Below are positions 22,901 to 35,000 of a stretch of DNA of 64,000 nt, piece by piece. The number at the start of each line of letters is the position of its first letter. The stretch's first letter is position 1. The stretch is from Collybiopsis luxurians FD-317 M1. Lineage: Eukaryota > Basidiomycota > Agaricomycetes > Agaricales > Omphalotaceae. The notes under the pieces are model-generated. The model made no database searches and was not told the DNA's origin. It saw only the letters and a program-made list of their open reading frames with translations. The position numbers and the translations under genes were made by a program. Location: contig KN834762.1 in NCBI GenBank assembly GCA_000827265.1, positions 374,939-438,938 on the forward strand. Reading direction: 5' to 3'.

Positions 22901-24622
22901 GGCATTAGGGCCTGAGAAGAAATAAAAATCAAGGATTCCGCCAATCATTCTGTACTGGACAAGAGATTGCTTTGCACCGGGAGGAGTCAAAAGCATGATA
23001 TCGCCCCCTGATGGACTGCGATTCAAGAAAAGAAATCAATAAATGAGCCAGTAAAGGCAAGGCAAAGACTGTATAATCCCACCTAAACAGGAAAACCCCG
23101 TGGCTTTCTGCTTCGCTCGTGGTTTCATTGAAGCGATGTTCAATATAAACTGGATGAGTTCCATATCTGGAAATGAAGTCAGTTGTTTTCCCAAAGTATT
23201 CAGGGAGGTGCCGACATATTTTCGTCAGTAGGATCTCCTGCGTCTCTAGCCCAGAGGGTTTGGATGGATCCTCCATTCACCGCCAGATTTCGTCTGAACC
23301 CCGAGCTGGAAACGACTTCACCCAGCCCGTAAATATTTGTATCAAGGGGCAGCGAAGAAGTGAGCTAAAATGATCAGTGATTTCTTGAACTTCCGAGCAG
23401 GGGAGAATTCACCTGTAAGTACTGGTCTTCAAAAATCAATGAAAACCCATCCAAGGCCGTAGACTCATCGTCAGCAATGACTGGGGGAATCGGCGTCTCT
23501 GGCAGCGAAGCAACTCGTGTATCAAAGAGAGGTGTATCATTGGGCTTTGATCGTCGAGTAATCCAGAAAGCAAATGGCGAAGGGTCAAAATTAAATACTA
23601 AATCTGAAGACTGGGTAAATGAAGTCGTGGGCGGAGAAGGTCGAGAAATGATAGATTCTGGAATGGTATATTGACTATCCTCGCTATCGGCAATTCGTAC
23701 GCGAAGACTTGATATCCAGTAAGAATAACGACCCTCAGAGTCGATAGGGTGAGAACACACCGAGATTCACTTTCATAGGTAACCTGTATCGTCAAATTTT
23801 CATAATCCGTTCCAAAAGCATTGCAAGATGCGCCCGCAAGGATGAGCTGAGCGGTTAGTCCGATGCTAGTCTCCTGCAGGGAATGCAAGGAATAACCTAG
23901 TAAAAATCCAAGAGGCGATAGGCAAAATTTGCAAGGGATTAATTCGAGGATTCATGCGTACCAGGACAGCTTGACACATTTTTCGAGAAATTCAAATTGC
24001 TTTGTGCTATAGAACCACTTTTAAAGACGATCGCACGACCGTAGCATCGATAAGGGATACCTAAACTTCCGTTGAGCAAGATACCAACGAGAAGAAATCC
24101 ATAAGATAAAGAGAGCATCAGGCTAGGGAGGAAGCGGTCCTACTGGCCGACGTGCAAAGTTCCGAAACCCCCCTGGGCTTTTATGAGGGACATCTAGCCG
24201 ATGAGTGCATGATCAGGAGTAAAGAAGCAGAGACTATAGATTATCTTCAAATTACATTCTTCTGATGCACGTTGTATGCTACATATTCGGAGGTATACAT
24301 TCATTGCAGGCGCGGTGTTTCCGTTATTCAATGCAGCTCGTCAACTGACTAAGATGTCAAGAGGACCAAACTCTTGCAGGTATCTCTACGTAAATGTCCA
24401 AAAAATTCAGGGAAATTCACACCCGCCGGTATTAGGACAATGAGCGTTGTACGGCAGAGACTCAGAGATCACCAGTGAAAGAAGGTGAAAAACTGACAAA
24501 TCCCTGTCGAGCGTACATGCTTTAAAAGGGGTGTCAAAGCAAGTTATATGGGGTTAACGAGTCGTCAAACTTCTCTTTTGAGAGCATTCCATGACGAGAA
24601 ACCACAAATAAAGTTTAGACCA
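19992..24622 (-). repeat. Left arm of a large inverted duplication (GH31 gene plus flanks)
   Basis: This arm, read on the minus strand, matches 31543-36131 read on the plus strand. The match covers the whole GH31 gene including introns, about 500 bp of upstream sequence (shared word ACTTTAAAAGGGGTGTCAAA or a close variant in both promoters), and about 70 bp downstream. Boundaries were set where base-by-base similarity disappears by eye. Confidence 0.85.
20060..24118 (-). CDS. GH31 family alpha-glucosidase-like glycoside hydrolase, copy A
   Basis: Secreted retaining glycosidase; GH31 enzymes of this layout hydrolyse alpha-glucosidic bonds of maltose or starch fragments. ATG at 24116-24118 gives a hydrophobic signal peptide ([15 protein letters not shown]). 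By comparison with copy B the gene has about 21 exons and about 970 residues. Landmarks: [14 protein letters not shown] (N-terminal domain), [29 protein letters not shown], the nucleophile block [27 protein letters not shown] followed after an intron by LGDN (acid/base Asp), FVGADTCGF, and [13 protein letters not shown] in the C-terminal beta domains. The very short apparent intron near the DYPE block is really 50 nt when the TCTAG acceptor is used, which keeps the frame. All junctions examined keep the frame, so this copy looks functional. The substrate (maltose versus isoprimeverose) cannot be decided from sequence alone. Confidence 0.93.
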
Positions 24623-24828
24623 CTAAAATCCCCCAATATGGATTCGTTGCGCAGGCATACTTTAGTACACATGCCGCTTGGCATCCTCAATCCGTAAGCA
24701 ACCAAAGTGCGAGTGAGACGAAGAGTATAAAGGAAGCTTCACAAAGAACTCCAGGAAATTTTATATTAGACATGACAGGATTTATCGATACAAATGTCCT
24801 ATAATCCCAAGCTGATGTGACGCCCAAA
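24119..24828. other. Promoter of GH31 copy A and spacer to the dienoyl-CoA isomerase gene
   Basis: The first ~500 bases are duplicated upstream of copy B, so regulatory sites were probably duplicated too. The remainder up to 24828 holds no gene. Confidence 0.6.
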
Positions 24829-26259
24829 TTAGAGCTTCGGCTTGCCAAACTTGAAGTTGATGGGTAAGAATTTGCCAGGACGTTTAGCCTTTGTAGACTC
24901 AAGTGTTTCGAGCATGTCCTACAAGACAAACGTAATCAATAACAAAGAGCGCAGGGGTAAGGGCGTGTCTGGTACCTTTGTTTGCAGCATAGCAGAATTC
25001 CATATTTTGGTATACTCGAGGTTTTCCGCGACGCTGACAGTGGAAAGGCAAGGCGTCAAATAATCTATAAATTTCTACAAGAAACGAGGACGTACGAATG
25101 ATCTATCGCATGAGAGATCAGCCTCTTAGTTCCTGTCACTGCTATTGGGCTCTTTGTTGCAATAAGCTTAGCCAGTTCCAGAGCAGCAGCTACAACCTCC
25201 TCCCTCCCCCCTTGGACAACTTTGGATACGAGGCCGACTTGCTCAGCCTTGGATGCAGGGAACCATTGTGTAGTATAACTCATTTCACGAATGAAACTGA
25301 GATTTCCAGTAATCTTTGGGGAAAGAAGTCGGCATCCGGCGATTTCTTAGAAAGTAGCACTATTTGTAATCGAACCTTTGGTAGAAAAGCCAAGGTGCCC
25401 ATATCCGCCGCTAAACCAATGTCGATTTCCTGAGCCATTGCATTATTGAGACGTAGTTGGATTCGAGGGTGAGCGAGAGAATACCTTGATGGTAAAGCGC
25501 GTATTTGATGCAGCGTATCTAATGCCGGTTCAAAAACATAAGCTTGCAATTTTCAGTGTTAAAGAAGATAATGCGTACCGAATATCACATGCAGATATCA
25601 TATCCACGCCCAGACCGACAACCATTCCTACAGAAATCCATCCATCGTCAGCGTCTTTGGCGAAGTGCAGGGTGGCACCGTACCATGGACTGCTGCAATA
25701 ACGGGAAACAGACATCTCTGTGGGGCGGTAATGGCTTCCTGGAAGGGTTTAATCTGTCGTTGAAAGTCCAAAGCTATCCGGGCAGCGTCGGTTGAGTCGG
25801 GATCAGAGTCTGCAGTCGCTTTGGCGACTTCTCCTGCTTCGAGCACTGTCATACAGAAATTTTAAAAGGGTTCAGTGTTCGAGGCGAATTCTTGCTCAGC
25901 AGGAACAAGATGGTCCCCACAATCCAGTCCGGCTGAGAATATGTCTGGAAAGGCAGAGCAGAGAACGACGGCTCTCACGTCTGGGGTGCTTTCGGAAATG
26001 GAATCGAATAGGCTACCGTAGGCCTGCCAGAATCTGTATACGCCCAAGCTCACTAAGTGGTAGCGCAATTTTGAGCATATTCATGAACATACTCGGTACA
26101 AATAGCGTTCACCGGGTCTCTACGGTCGCGCTGGTTCAGAATGTACACCTTGACCTTGACTTTAGTTAATGCATACCGAGCAAGCTCCACGAGTAAAATA
26201 TGAGGAAAAGGCTCAGACACCTTGATCCATTTCGATGACAGGCTAGCGATATGCTTCAT
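24829..26259 (-). CDS. Delta(3,5)-delta(2,4)-dienoyl-CoA isomerase (enoyl-CoA hydratase/isomerase family), probably peroxisomal
   Basis: It acts in beta-oxidation of unsaturated fatty acids with odd-numbered double bonds. Start ATG at 26257-26259 (MKHIASLSSKW). Recognisable blocks in order are LFDSISESTPDVRAVVLCSA, DIFSAGLD (oxyanion-hole region), FPVIAAVHG, GLGVDMISACDIRYA, EIDIGLAADMGTLAFLPKV, SPIAVTGTKRLISHAIDHS and VAENLEYTKIWNSAMLQTKD. The Glu and Asp of EIDIGLAAD match the catalytic pair described for the rat enzyme. The protein ends PGKFLPINFKFGKPKL; PKL fits a PTS1-like peroxisomal signal, though a weak one. At least eight short introns are needed. The second exon uses the CCGTAG acceptor so that ELARDPVNAICTE is continuous. 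It lies 193 bp downstream of SSZ1 on the same strand. Confidence 0.9.
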
Positions 26260-26452
26260 GGTTGTAAAAGAGAGGTAAAGAAACAGCTGCTCCAGTAGTA
26301 CATGGCGCTTGATTTTGAAGAACAAAAATTATACTGGACTTTCCGCTCCGGCTTTTACAACTTGCCGACACTGTGCAAATTATTAGTACGTACTAGTTCC
26401 AAGGTAGATACTCTAAAAACATGATCTACTACAGACATTTTCAATAGGTGCG

Positions 26453-28519
26453 TCACGGTGCAGAAACCTTGATAGTGGCGACCGCCCCGTCCTTGCCAAT
26501 CTCCTTCACCGACACTTCCACAGCACCAGACGCTTCTACGATGATAGTGGCATTCACAGTTGTTGACCACTTGCCAGCATCTTTCGACTTGGCCATGCCT
26601 TTTAATCCCAACGCAGCCTCAGCTTCAGCAGCACCTAATAACGCTTCCTTTACAATCATTTTGTGCTTCACCTCAATTTCCTCTTCCTCCTCCTCCTCTT
26701 CTTCTTCATCGTCCACCTTCTCAGGCTTGATCTTCTCTACCTGGATTCCTTCCGTAACCTCCCACAGTTCAAACGCAAAACGTTTCGACTCTTCAGACAG
26801 GCTAATGTCAAACGTGACTGATCGTCGAGCGGGTAACGTTGTCTCTGACGGAAGTAGAGGAATCCATGTTCCACCATTCTCATTCCCAGAATGGTCAGGG
26901 AACACCAAGCCCAGCGATTTTGACGTTGTTTTCACGTTCAGCAACTCTGAATTACGCAAGAACGCCTTTCGCAGATCCTCGTCTTCGCCTGTCAAAGATG
27001 CGATCAATGCAGCCTGTAAGGCGCATCCACGAGCAAGGACGGTCGTTGGATCACCCATTCCCCCACCGATGACCGTGCCCATGCTGAACGGGGTGACGAT
27101 GTCTTCGCTGAACCCGCCTGTGAGACCGATATGTTCATCGAGGCCGGGCAAACATGTCGTACCGCCCACGTAAACAATCTCGTCAACCTGATGAGGGTCA
27201 ACTTTGGCTGATTCAAGTAGCTCTACGACAGTGCGAGCAATAGAGTCGTATATTGGGCGGACGAGCATATCGAAACGCAAACGGTTGATGGACCCGGTAA
27301 AGTCAAGACCCTCCTTGAGAGATTCTACAGAACATGTGGCGGCCCCGGACGAAGCACTAATCGTTCGTTTGGTGTGCTCGACAGCAAGGCGGAGCTTGGC
27401 CTCTGCACGACCATCGGCAGTGGATGGATTAGCAGAGCAGACTGTCAGTGGAGTTTTGGTCTTTTTGGTAAATTCATTGGCAAAGAACGTGATCAGTTTC
27501 GAGTCGATGGTGTCGCCCCCGGTAGAGGTAGAAGACGACGATGCAAGGATATGAGCTAATCCCTCACGGATGGCCAATAAAGAAAGGGAGAGAGAGGAGG
27601 CACCGACGTCGACGACAAGCTGTGTTCGGTCAGAAGCAAGTGTTGAGCCCCAAGCCTCTGTGGTGGTCACTGCGGCAGCCGCTGCGCTTTCGTCCAGAAG
27701 CTGGAGCACCAGTAAGCCTGCATCTGCAGCGGCTTTTTCGAGCGCGTCTTTCTGAGCATCAGTGAAAGTCGACGGCACGGTGATAACGGCTCCCTGAACT
27801 TTTTTACCCAAGAAATCTTCCGCAGATTGCAAAAGCGATTTCAAAAATATTGTGGTTACTTCTGACACGGTAAGGATACGCTCTGCAGGGATAGGTTCTG
27901 AGCGAGGAGTTGGAGCAGAGGATGCCGCAGGTGTACCAGTAGCGCTTTTTGGCAGAGGTGCTGGGGCTGGCTGAAGGATTTCAACTTTGTAAGCGGGTTC
28001 ATCTTGGAGCTCTGGGTGCTGGATGATGGGTGCAGAGGTATTCGATTGGGATTGGGGAATCTCTGAGAATCTGAGGACAGATCGTTGGGATAAATCGGGT
28101 AGACTTGAGTTGTGAATGGGCGTACTTTTTACCCAAAAGGTTACGGAAACCTACGATGGTGTTTTTAGCGTTTTTAACGAGCTGCGCCTTTGCCGGGCTT
28201 CCAATATACTGCAACGAAAATTAGGTTCAATAGCTTTTTCGCTCAACCCAGCAAACCGATCTAACCATCTCTTCGCCAAAGAAGGACAAAGCACAGGCTA
28301 TTTGGCGTTCTCCGTCTTCATTCGCGATACATTCGGCTAGCCCTTCCTGTAACAAGCTGATTTTTCAAGCTCAAGAGTTAAATACCACAACATACAACTG
28401 ACCTTTGTAAATACCGCGATCGAGGCAAAAGAATTACCAAAGTTGATTCCAACAAGGGCAGGTATGTTAGAAGCTTCTGCTGCCGGTTCAGCAGATCCAT
28501 TTAGAGTGCTCGAAGCCAT
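26453..28519 (-). CDS. SSZ1: SSZ1-like Hsp70 (ribosome-associated complex subunit)
   Basis: SSZ1 pairs with the J-protein zuotin in the ribosome-associated complex that helps nascent chains fold. ATG at 28517-28519 (MASSTLNGSAEP). The nucleotide-binding domain shows LVGINFGNSFASIAVF, PAKAQLVKNAKNTIVGFRNL, GAVITVPSTFTDAQKDAL, LLDESAAAAAV, QLVVDVGASSLSLSL and EIVYVGGTTCLPGL. The short C-terminal region carries an acidic run (nine Glu after DDEE, about 26685-26710). The N-terminal phosphate loop differs from canonical DLGTT Hsp70s, and the protein lacks a full-length substrate-binding domain. Both fit SSZ1/HSPA14 rather than SSA or SSB. Exon 4 (26453 to about 28060) is long; three or four introns near the 5' end separate short exons. 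The acceptor before EIPQSQSNTSAPIIQHPE is the least certain join. Confidence 0.9.
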
Positions 28520-29488
28520 GGACGGATACAACGTGCAGAAGATTTCGAGATTGAAAAAATTCCATCTAGAAACACGTGAGTAATCCTTATCTTATCAACC
28601 ATCTTATCTATATCCATTTTGATTATCGTGTTTCGTTCCCAGGTAATTTTTAGGGTAATTCTGACCGAAAACTGATAATGAATCATTCCAGCTCACACTC
28701 TTTACGTGAATCTCCGCAAGTACTGTACCGTGACTCAACAGCCTTGAATATCTTGATACGCTGATACGCTGATACGCTGATACGGTTGATGTACCATCAC
28801 AGGTATAAAAGGGTACAACTGTTCACTGGCAAGTTAAAAAAAATTTTAACGCTCCGATTCTTCCTCTTATGTTCATATGAGTCTCCTCACATACTCTATA
28901 TAGCTCCGCCTCCCGCTCCGGGACATTGCATACTTTTCCGGCACTCTTGATAGATGCCTATCCCATGCTTGTTCGGATCAGAAAGCTGTAAAGAGCAGCT
29001 GTATCGCGCTGTTGCGTTTCACAGGAGAATGTAGACTATGAACACCTTTTCATCTTCAAAGTTCCAAGATCAAAGATATTTCATCGAGAAGCTGACTCTC
29101 TTTAATTGGCGCGACTTGGTTATACGTAGCAGAGCCCATCCTGTGCAACTCGTCTGAGCCTCCGTCTGCGCAGCTCGTGATGGGTCATCGTATGCATGTC
29201 ATACATATGTACAGGCACCCTTCAAGAAAGTTTCAATGTCCAATAGAGTACCTTTGGCGCCCCGAATTTTCTCAATCAATAAATAGAAGCTAGGTGATCT
29301 TGTGGCAGTCCCTGCTTTGAGCCAACCGTTGTACACGGCTCTCATAGTGATACTGACGACGATCTCTCCTCTTTTCTGCCCATAGTTGTTATGCTTTCTC
29401 TCTCTCGTTGTTAATTTCGTTCAACTCCTTTTTCACATCTCTTGCTTCATTTGATACTAGAAATCGCCCTAGAAGCTCCGGGTTCACC
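28520..29488. other. Divergent promoter region between SSZ1 (-) and the protein kinase (+)
   Basis: About 970 bases without coding signal. It contains the GATACGCT octamer repeat at 28755-28784 and pyrimidine-rich stretches just upstream of the kinase start. Confidence 0.6.
28755..28784 (+). repeat. Short tandem repeat, unit GATACGCT x 3.75
   Basis: Three perfect GATACGCT units (28755-28778) are followed by a partial GATACG. The repeat sits 236 bp upstream of the SSZ1 start on the divergent promoter side. Function unknown. Confidence 0.9.
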
Positions 29489-31125
29489 ATGGCTGACACT
29501 TGCGGTAAGGGACCAGGCCACCACCACCACATTCTCCACAAAGCCAACCAGGGCCATGATCCTCAAAGCCAACATCTTCTCTCAACCACAACCACGGCCA
29601 TGGCCAACTCCATTCTCGACAATCATTCTATAGCCCTCCCATTTAACGAATCCGCGGAACAGCTCTCTACTCCTCTCTCCTCCCACCCTTCACCTTCTGC
29701 TCCTGCGATGCCCGCTAGACTTCACTGTCCAGAAGTCGTTCCTCCAAATCTCCGCAAGCCCACCACCAAACGTTCTTATCAGACTCTTCCACATTTATCT
29801 ATCCCTCTTGACGTCAAGTCACCTGTTCTAGTGGCCAAACGTCCGGCAGATGTGGAAGATAGCAACAAGAAGAATAGTATTCTGACTCTAGGACCTAAGC
29901 CAGTCACCCAGACAGCCAGTTGCCCAGAAACACCAACTTCTACTTCCAGTCCAGTGACGCCCGTTTCACTCAGTTCGCCCACCGTCGGCGTCGTCGATCT
30001 GACACGTAATGTGAAGACGACCTCGTCCAGCCCAGTCAGCCATGGAGGGTACTCGGATATCTATCAAGGAGAATTAGAAATAATGAACTCTAATGGCGAT
30101 TTGGTGGAGAAGAGACAGGTGTGGTCTGCTCGTTTTACTACAGTTTTCTCCTCTGACCACTAAATATCTTCTCGTTATCCAGGTGGCCATTAAGGTCCTC
30201 CGCGTTCTCTCTGCCAAAGGATACGACGATGTTAAAGCCAGAAAACGTCTTAATAGAGAAGTCTACGTCTGGCACCGGTTGGACCACCCCAACATCGCCA
30301 CTTTCCTTGGAACTTCGTATCATATGGCAGACCGACCTTCCCTCGTTTTGCCATGGTTCTCAAATGGCTCGGCGTCAGAATACTTGAGAAGAAACCCGGG
30401 AGCTAATCGGTTGCGACTCGTGAGTGCCAGTTCTCGTTTAGCATCATTCCATCAAAGCTGACCACTCGAGCCAGATCCTTGACGTCGCCGAGGGATTGAA
30501 ATACCTCCATACGTGCAAACCTAAACCCATTGTTCACGGCGATATGAAAGGGGTGAGAGATATTGCTTCTTTTCGTGTTCATGGTTCCAACTCCTCTTTC
30601 TGCCTCAGAATAACATCTTAATTACGGATGACGGACGCGCTACCCTATCCGATTTTGGTTTATCTCAAGTAATTGAGGATTTGGTCGGCCCAACAGGAAT
30701 AACTCCCTCTTGCACTGAAGCAGGACCTATTCGATGGCAGAGCCCTGAATTTCTCATGGACACGTCCGAAATTTTCAGGCCTCAGCTTCCTGGTGATGTC
30801 TGGAGCTTTGGCTGTACGGCGTATGAGGTGGGTTAAGTATCTCACGGCTATCAGGAAAGGCGCCGAGCTAATTCTTTGGCGTTAGTTATTGACCGGCAAA
30901 GTGCCATACCATTTCCGGCATCGCGACGCAACTGTCATTCACGATATTCAGGCGAGAATCCCTCCACCCGGGGTAGAGGAGAACGATAGACACCGCGGCG
31001 ACGGAGGAATCTGGGACCTGATGAATGACTGCTGGACCATTTCACCGACAGAGAGAATCCAAATGACGGAGGTTGTGTCCAGATTGAAGGCGCTATGCTC
31101 ATCCTCCGTTGACTCAAGTTTCTGA
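29489..31125 (+). CDS. Protein kinase, tyrosine-kinase-like (TKL) type of the mushroom-expanded group
   Basis: Exons 29489-30118, 30183-30419, 30475-30552, 30609-30827 and 30886-31125 join to 467 residues. The start ATG sits in a good context (ACCATGG). The first ~190 residues are His/Ser/Pro/Thr-rich and probably disordered. The kinase domain follows: GGYSDIYQGEL (atypical Gly-rich loop), VAIKVLRV (ATP-binding Lys), LDHPNIATFLGTS, YLHTCKPKPIVHGDMKGNNI (catalytic loop), LSDFGLSQ (metal-binding DFG), IRWQSPEFL (APE equivalent), GDVWSFGCTAYELLTGKVPY, and a C-lobe Arg in PTERIQM. Catalytic Lys and Asp residues are present, so it should be active. The HGD variant of the HRD motif is common among basidiomycete TKL kinases. 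The target is unknown. Confidence 0.9.
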
Positions 31126-32004
31126 AATTCTTGCTGGACAAACGATTTAATTGCCCAATTTCACAGACAGTTCATAATACGTTATTCGCAGACTACCTTG
31201 CACAAGTTGCAATTGCTTTCTGGTTACTTGCATTGCTTTCTATCCACCTTTCTTTTCAACAACTTCATCTTTGTCCTCTTCATCGAACACACCGTCTAAT
31301 CACCACGCATTACTTTTACCAAATTTTCATCCAGAATGGACGACGACTGGTTAATGGAATCATTCTTACCTACGAAAATACTGTACACGCTTTATCGGAG
31401 ACTGTAAAGTTCCCCTGCCTTAATTTCTGTACCTGACGTTGTAATACATGTAACAAGAAATGAAACTGACACTGCAATTCGCGTACGTAGCTGAGTATAA
31501 GGCTTCAGCGCCTCAGCATCCATGACACTTCTGGAGCATTCCTTGGTCTCAAACTTTCATCTGCGGTTCCTCGTCATGGAATGTTCCCAAGAGAAACGAC
31601 GAGCCATAAGTACCATATAACTTGCTTTGACACCCCTTTTAAAGTACTCGTCGCGCTCGACAGGTACTTAACTCGTAATATTTCTGCCGTACGACGCTTG
31701 CTGTCCCAATACCGCGGCCCCTGAGTTGGACATTTACGTAGAGATACCTCAAGTGTTTGATCCTCTTGACATCTTGGTCAGTTGACCAGCTGCATCGAAT
31801 GATGGAAACACCACGCCTGCAAAGAATGTATAATTCCGAATAGCATACAACGTGCAAAAGAAGAATGTCTTTTGAAGACAATCTATAGTATCTGCTTCTC
31901 TTTACTGCTGGTCATGCTTTTATGGGCCAGATGTCCCTCATAAAAGCCCAGCAAGGTTTCGGAACTTTGCACATCTGCCAGTAGCAGTACCGCTTCTCCC
32001 CAGC
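31126..32004. other. Kinase 3' region and duplicated GH31 promoter (copy B)
   Basis: 31126-31542 shows no feature beyond the kinase 3' side. From about 31543 the sequence mirrors 24119-24622 and so belongs to the right arm of the inverted duplication. Confidence 0.6.
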
Positions 32005-35000
32005 ATGCTCTCGCTACCTTATGTGTTTCTTGTTGTTGGTATCCTGCTCAACAGAAGTTTAGGTATTCCTCAGCGACGCTACGGTCATGCAATCGTCTCT
32101 AAAAGTGGTTCTGTAGCACAAAGCAATCTAAATTTCTCGAAAAATGTGTCAAGCTGCCCTGGTATGCATGAATCCTCAAATTAATCCCTTGCAAATTTTG
32201 CCTATCGCCTCTTGGATTTTTACTAGGTTATTCCTTGCATTCCCTGCAGGAGACTAGCATCGGACTAACCGCTCAGCTCATCCTTGCGGGCGCATCTTGC
32301 AATGCTTTTGGAACGGATTATGAAAATTTGACGATACAGGTTACCTATGAAAGTGAATCTCGGTGTGTTCTCACCCTATCAACTCTGAGGGTCGTTATTC
32401 TTACTGGATATCAAGTCTTCGCGTACGAATTGCCGATAGCGAGGATAGTCAATATACCATTCCAGAATCTATCATTTCTCGACCTTCTCCGCCCACGACT
32501 TCATTTACCCAGTCTTCAGATTTAGTATTTAATTTCGACTCTTCGCCATTTGCTTTCTGGATTACTCGACGATCAAAGCCCAATGATACACCTCTCTTTG
32601 ATACACGAGTTGCTTCGCTGCCAGAGACGCCGATTCCCCCAGTCATTGCTGATGATGAGTCTACGGCCTTGGATGGGTTTTCATTGATTTTTGAAGACCA
32701 GTACTTACAGGTGACTTCTCCCCTGCTCGGAAGTTCAAGAAGTCACTGATTATCTTAGCTCACTTCTTCCCTGCCCCTTGATACAAATATTTACGGGCTG
32801 GGCGAAGTCGTTTCCAGCTCGGGGTTCAGACGAAATTTGGCGGTGAATGGAGGATCCATCCAAACCCTCTGGGCTAGAGACGCAGGAGATCCTACTGACG
32901 AAAATATGTCGGCACCTCCCTGAATACCTTGGGAAAGCGACTGACTTCATTTCCAGATATGGAACTCATCCAGTTTATATTGAACATCGCTTCAATGAAA
33001 CCACGAGCGAAGCAGAAAGCCACGGGGTTTTCCTGTTTAGGTGGGATTATACGGCCTTTGCTTTGCCTTTACTGGCTCATTTATTGATATTTTTTTCTTG
33101 AATCGCAGTCCATCAGGGGGCGATATTATGCTTTTGACCCCTCCCGGTGCAAAGCAATCTCTTGTCCAGTACAGAATGATTGGCGGAATCCTTGATTTTT
33201 ATTTCTTCTCAGGCCCTAATGCCGCCGCCGTCATTGAGCAATACGGGGCCCTCGTAGGGCTTCCAAGCTGGATCCCCTCGTGGGCCTTTGGTTTTCATCT
33301 CTGCAGGTGTGATAAATTATGCCATTTTCAATGACTGTCCATCTAAAACGCACTGACAGATGGGGTTACACTTCTGTCAATGACACAAAGGCACAAGTTC
33401 AAGCAATGCGCGCTGCAAATATTCCTCTTGAAGGTGAGAAGCTTCGCTCTTCTTGTACGAATTTTTTAACGGTTCTTGAATCTGGTAGTAATGTGGAATG
33501 ATATCGATCTGTACCATGCTTTTCGAGATTTCACCACCGATCCCGTTAGTTATCCCGGAGAGGAAGTGCGAGCATTTATTCAGGAACTGGTGAGCGGATT
33601 ATTTATCGTAACTCTTCACGAAGCATAGCATTCATATTCACTGCCATAGGTCTCTAATAATCAACATTGTAGGAGTTCCTCTCTCCTGGTGGAAAATGAT
33701 GGAGACCTTTGATATGTTTTTTTTCGCAGACATCCCAATTGTGGATGCTGGAGTTCCGGTTCTAACTAATGCATCTGATGTTGTGAGGATTATTCTGACT
33801 TGAACTACGCTTATGACTGATCTTGTTTGCTCATAGTACGATCCCTACAGCAGAGGACATGAGCTGTCAGTATCTTTAGGCTCATCTTCTTTGAGTATCG
33901 GTTTTGATAGTTTACAGGGATGTCTTCGTCAAGAATCCTGATAATAGTGAATATATTGGCCAGGTTCGGCCGGGGTATACTGTAAGGGGTTTTGAATCAA
34001 ACGCGCTTAGGCTTGATAAACTGATAGGACTCCATTCGGTTAGGTATTTGCAGACTGGTTTGCAAATGCGACCCAACAGTGGTGGGCAGATGCTCTGAAG
34101 AACTGGAGCGATGCAGGAGTGGAGTTCTCAGGACTTTGGCTGGATATGAATGAAATCAGCTCTCTCTGTCAAGGATCATGGTACGGTACTCTCCTCTTCG
34201 GTAAGCTACCCACTGACCTCATGCTTACGCATCCCCGGTTGACAGTGGAACGGGCGCTGATCTTAACGATACGAGTATCCCTGCATCTGAATTACCTGGT
34301 AGTCCAGGAGATCCTGTCACTGATTATCCGGAATGGTATCCCTCCTTTGATAGTTCTTGTTCATGAAGCTTACCGTAAATTCTAGTTACAATTCCTCCGT
34401 ATCTGGTCCAAGTGGTAACATCACCGTAAATGGGACTTTGACTTGTACCAACAGCAGTGCTCTCTCCGGACTTTCAGCAAGGGGTTTGGGAGCGGGAGCT
34501 CAATCGGGAGTCAACCTCAACACTCCTCCATATGCTATTCACAACGGTGCTGGTGCTTCATCTCTAAGAGCTTAAGAGAATATTTACAAAAATTGCAGGC
34601 TATGGAGACCTGTCTGTTCACACTCTTGCGACCAATGCCACTCACGTCGGAGGCATCGTGGACCTGGATGTGCATAATATGTGGGGTCTGATGGAAGAAA
34701 AGGCCACGCATTTAATACTTCAAGAACTCCGGCCAGGCCAGCGGCCCGTTATTATCGCGCGTTCTACTTTCCCGTCGTCTGGTAAATGGGCTGCCCACTG
34801 GGTAAGTTTCAAGTTTCTGGTCAAGAGAGGTGATACAAATATACTTCCGACTCTTCATATAGCTTGGGGATAACTTTTCAAAGTAATCAGACTAATAGTT
34901 GACTCTTTCGTTCGCTCATCATGAACTCCAAGATGGGAATATTTATACTACAACATTCAAGGGATCCTCCAATTCCAAATCTTCAACATACCGTTTGTGG

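Noticed and set aside
23477..23674. Antisense frame conserved in both GH31 arms (also at 32449-32646)
   Set aside because: It is the shadow of a highly similar coding region on the other strand; conservation follows from the duplicated gene.
34336..34385. Apparent frameshift/stop in GH31 copy B at the junction after DYPE
   Set aside because: It arises only if a 32-34 nt intron is assumed. Using the TCTAG acceptor gives a 50-nt intron in both copies and restores the frame, so it is not a pseudogene signal.
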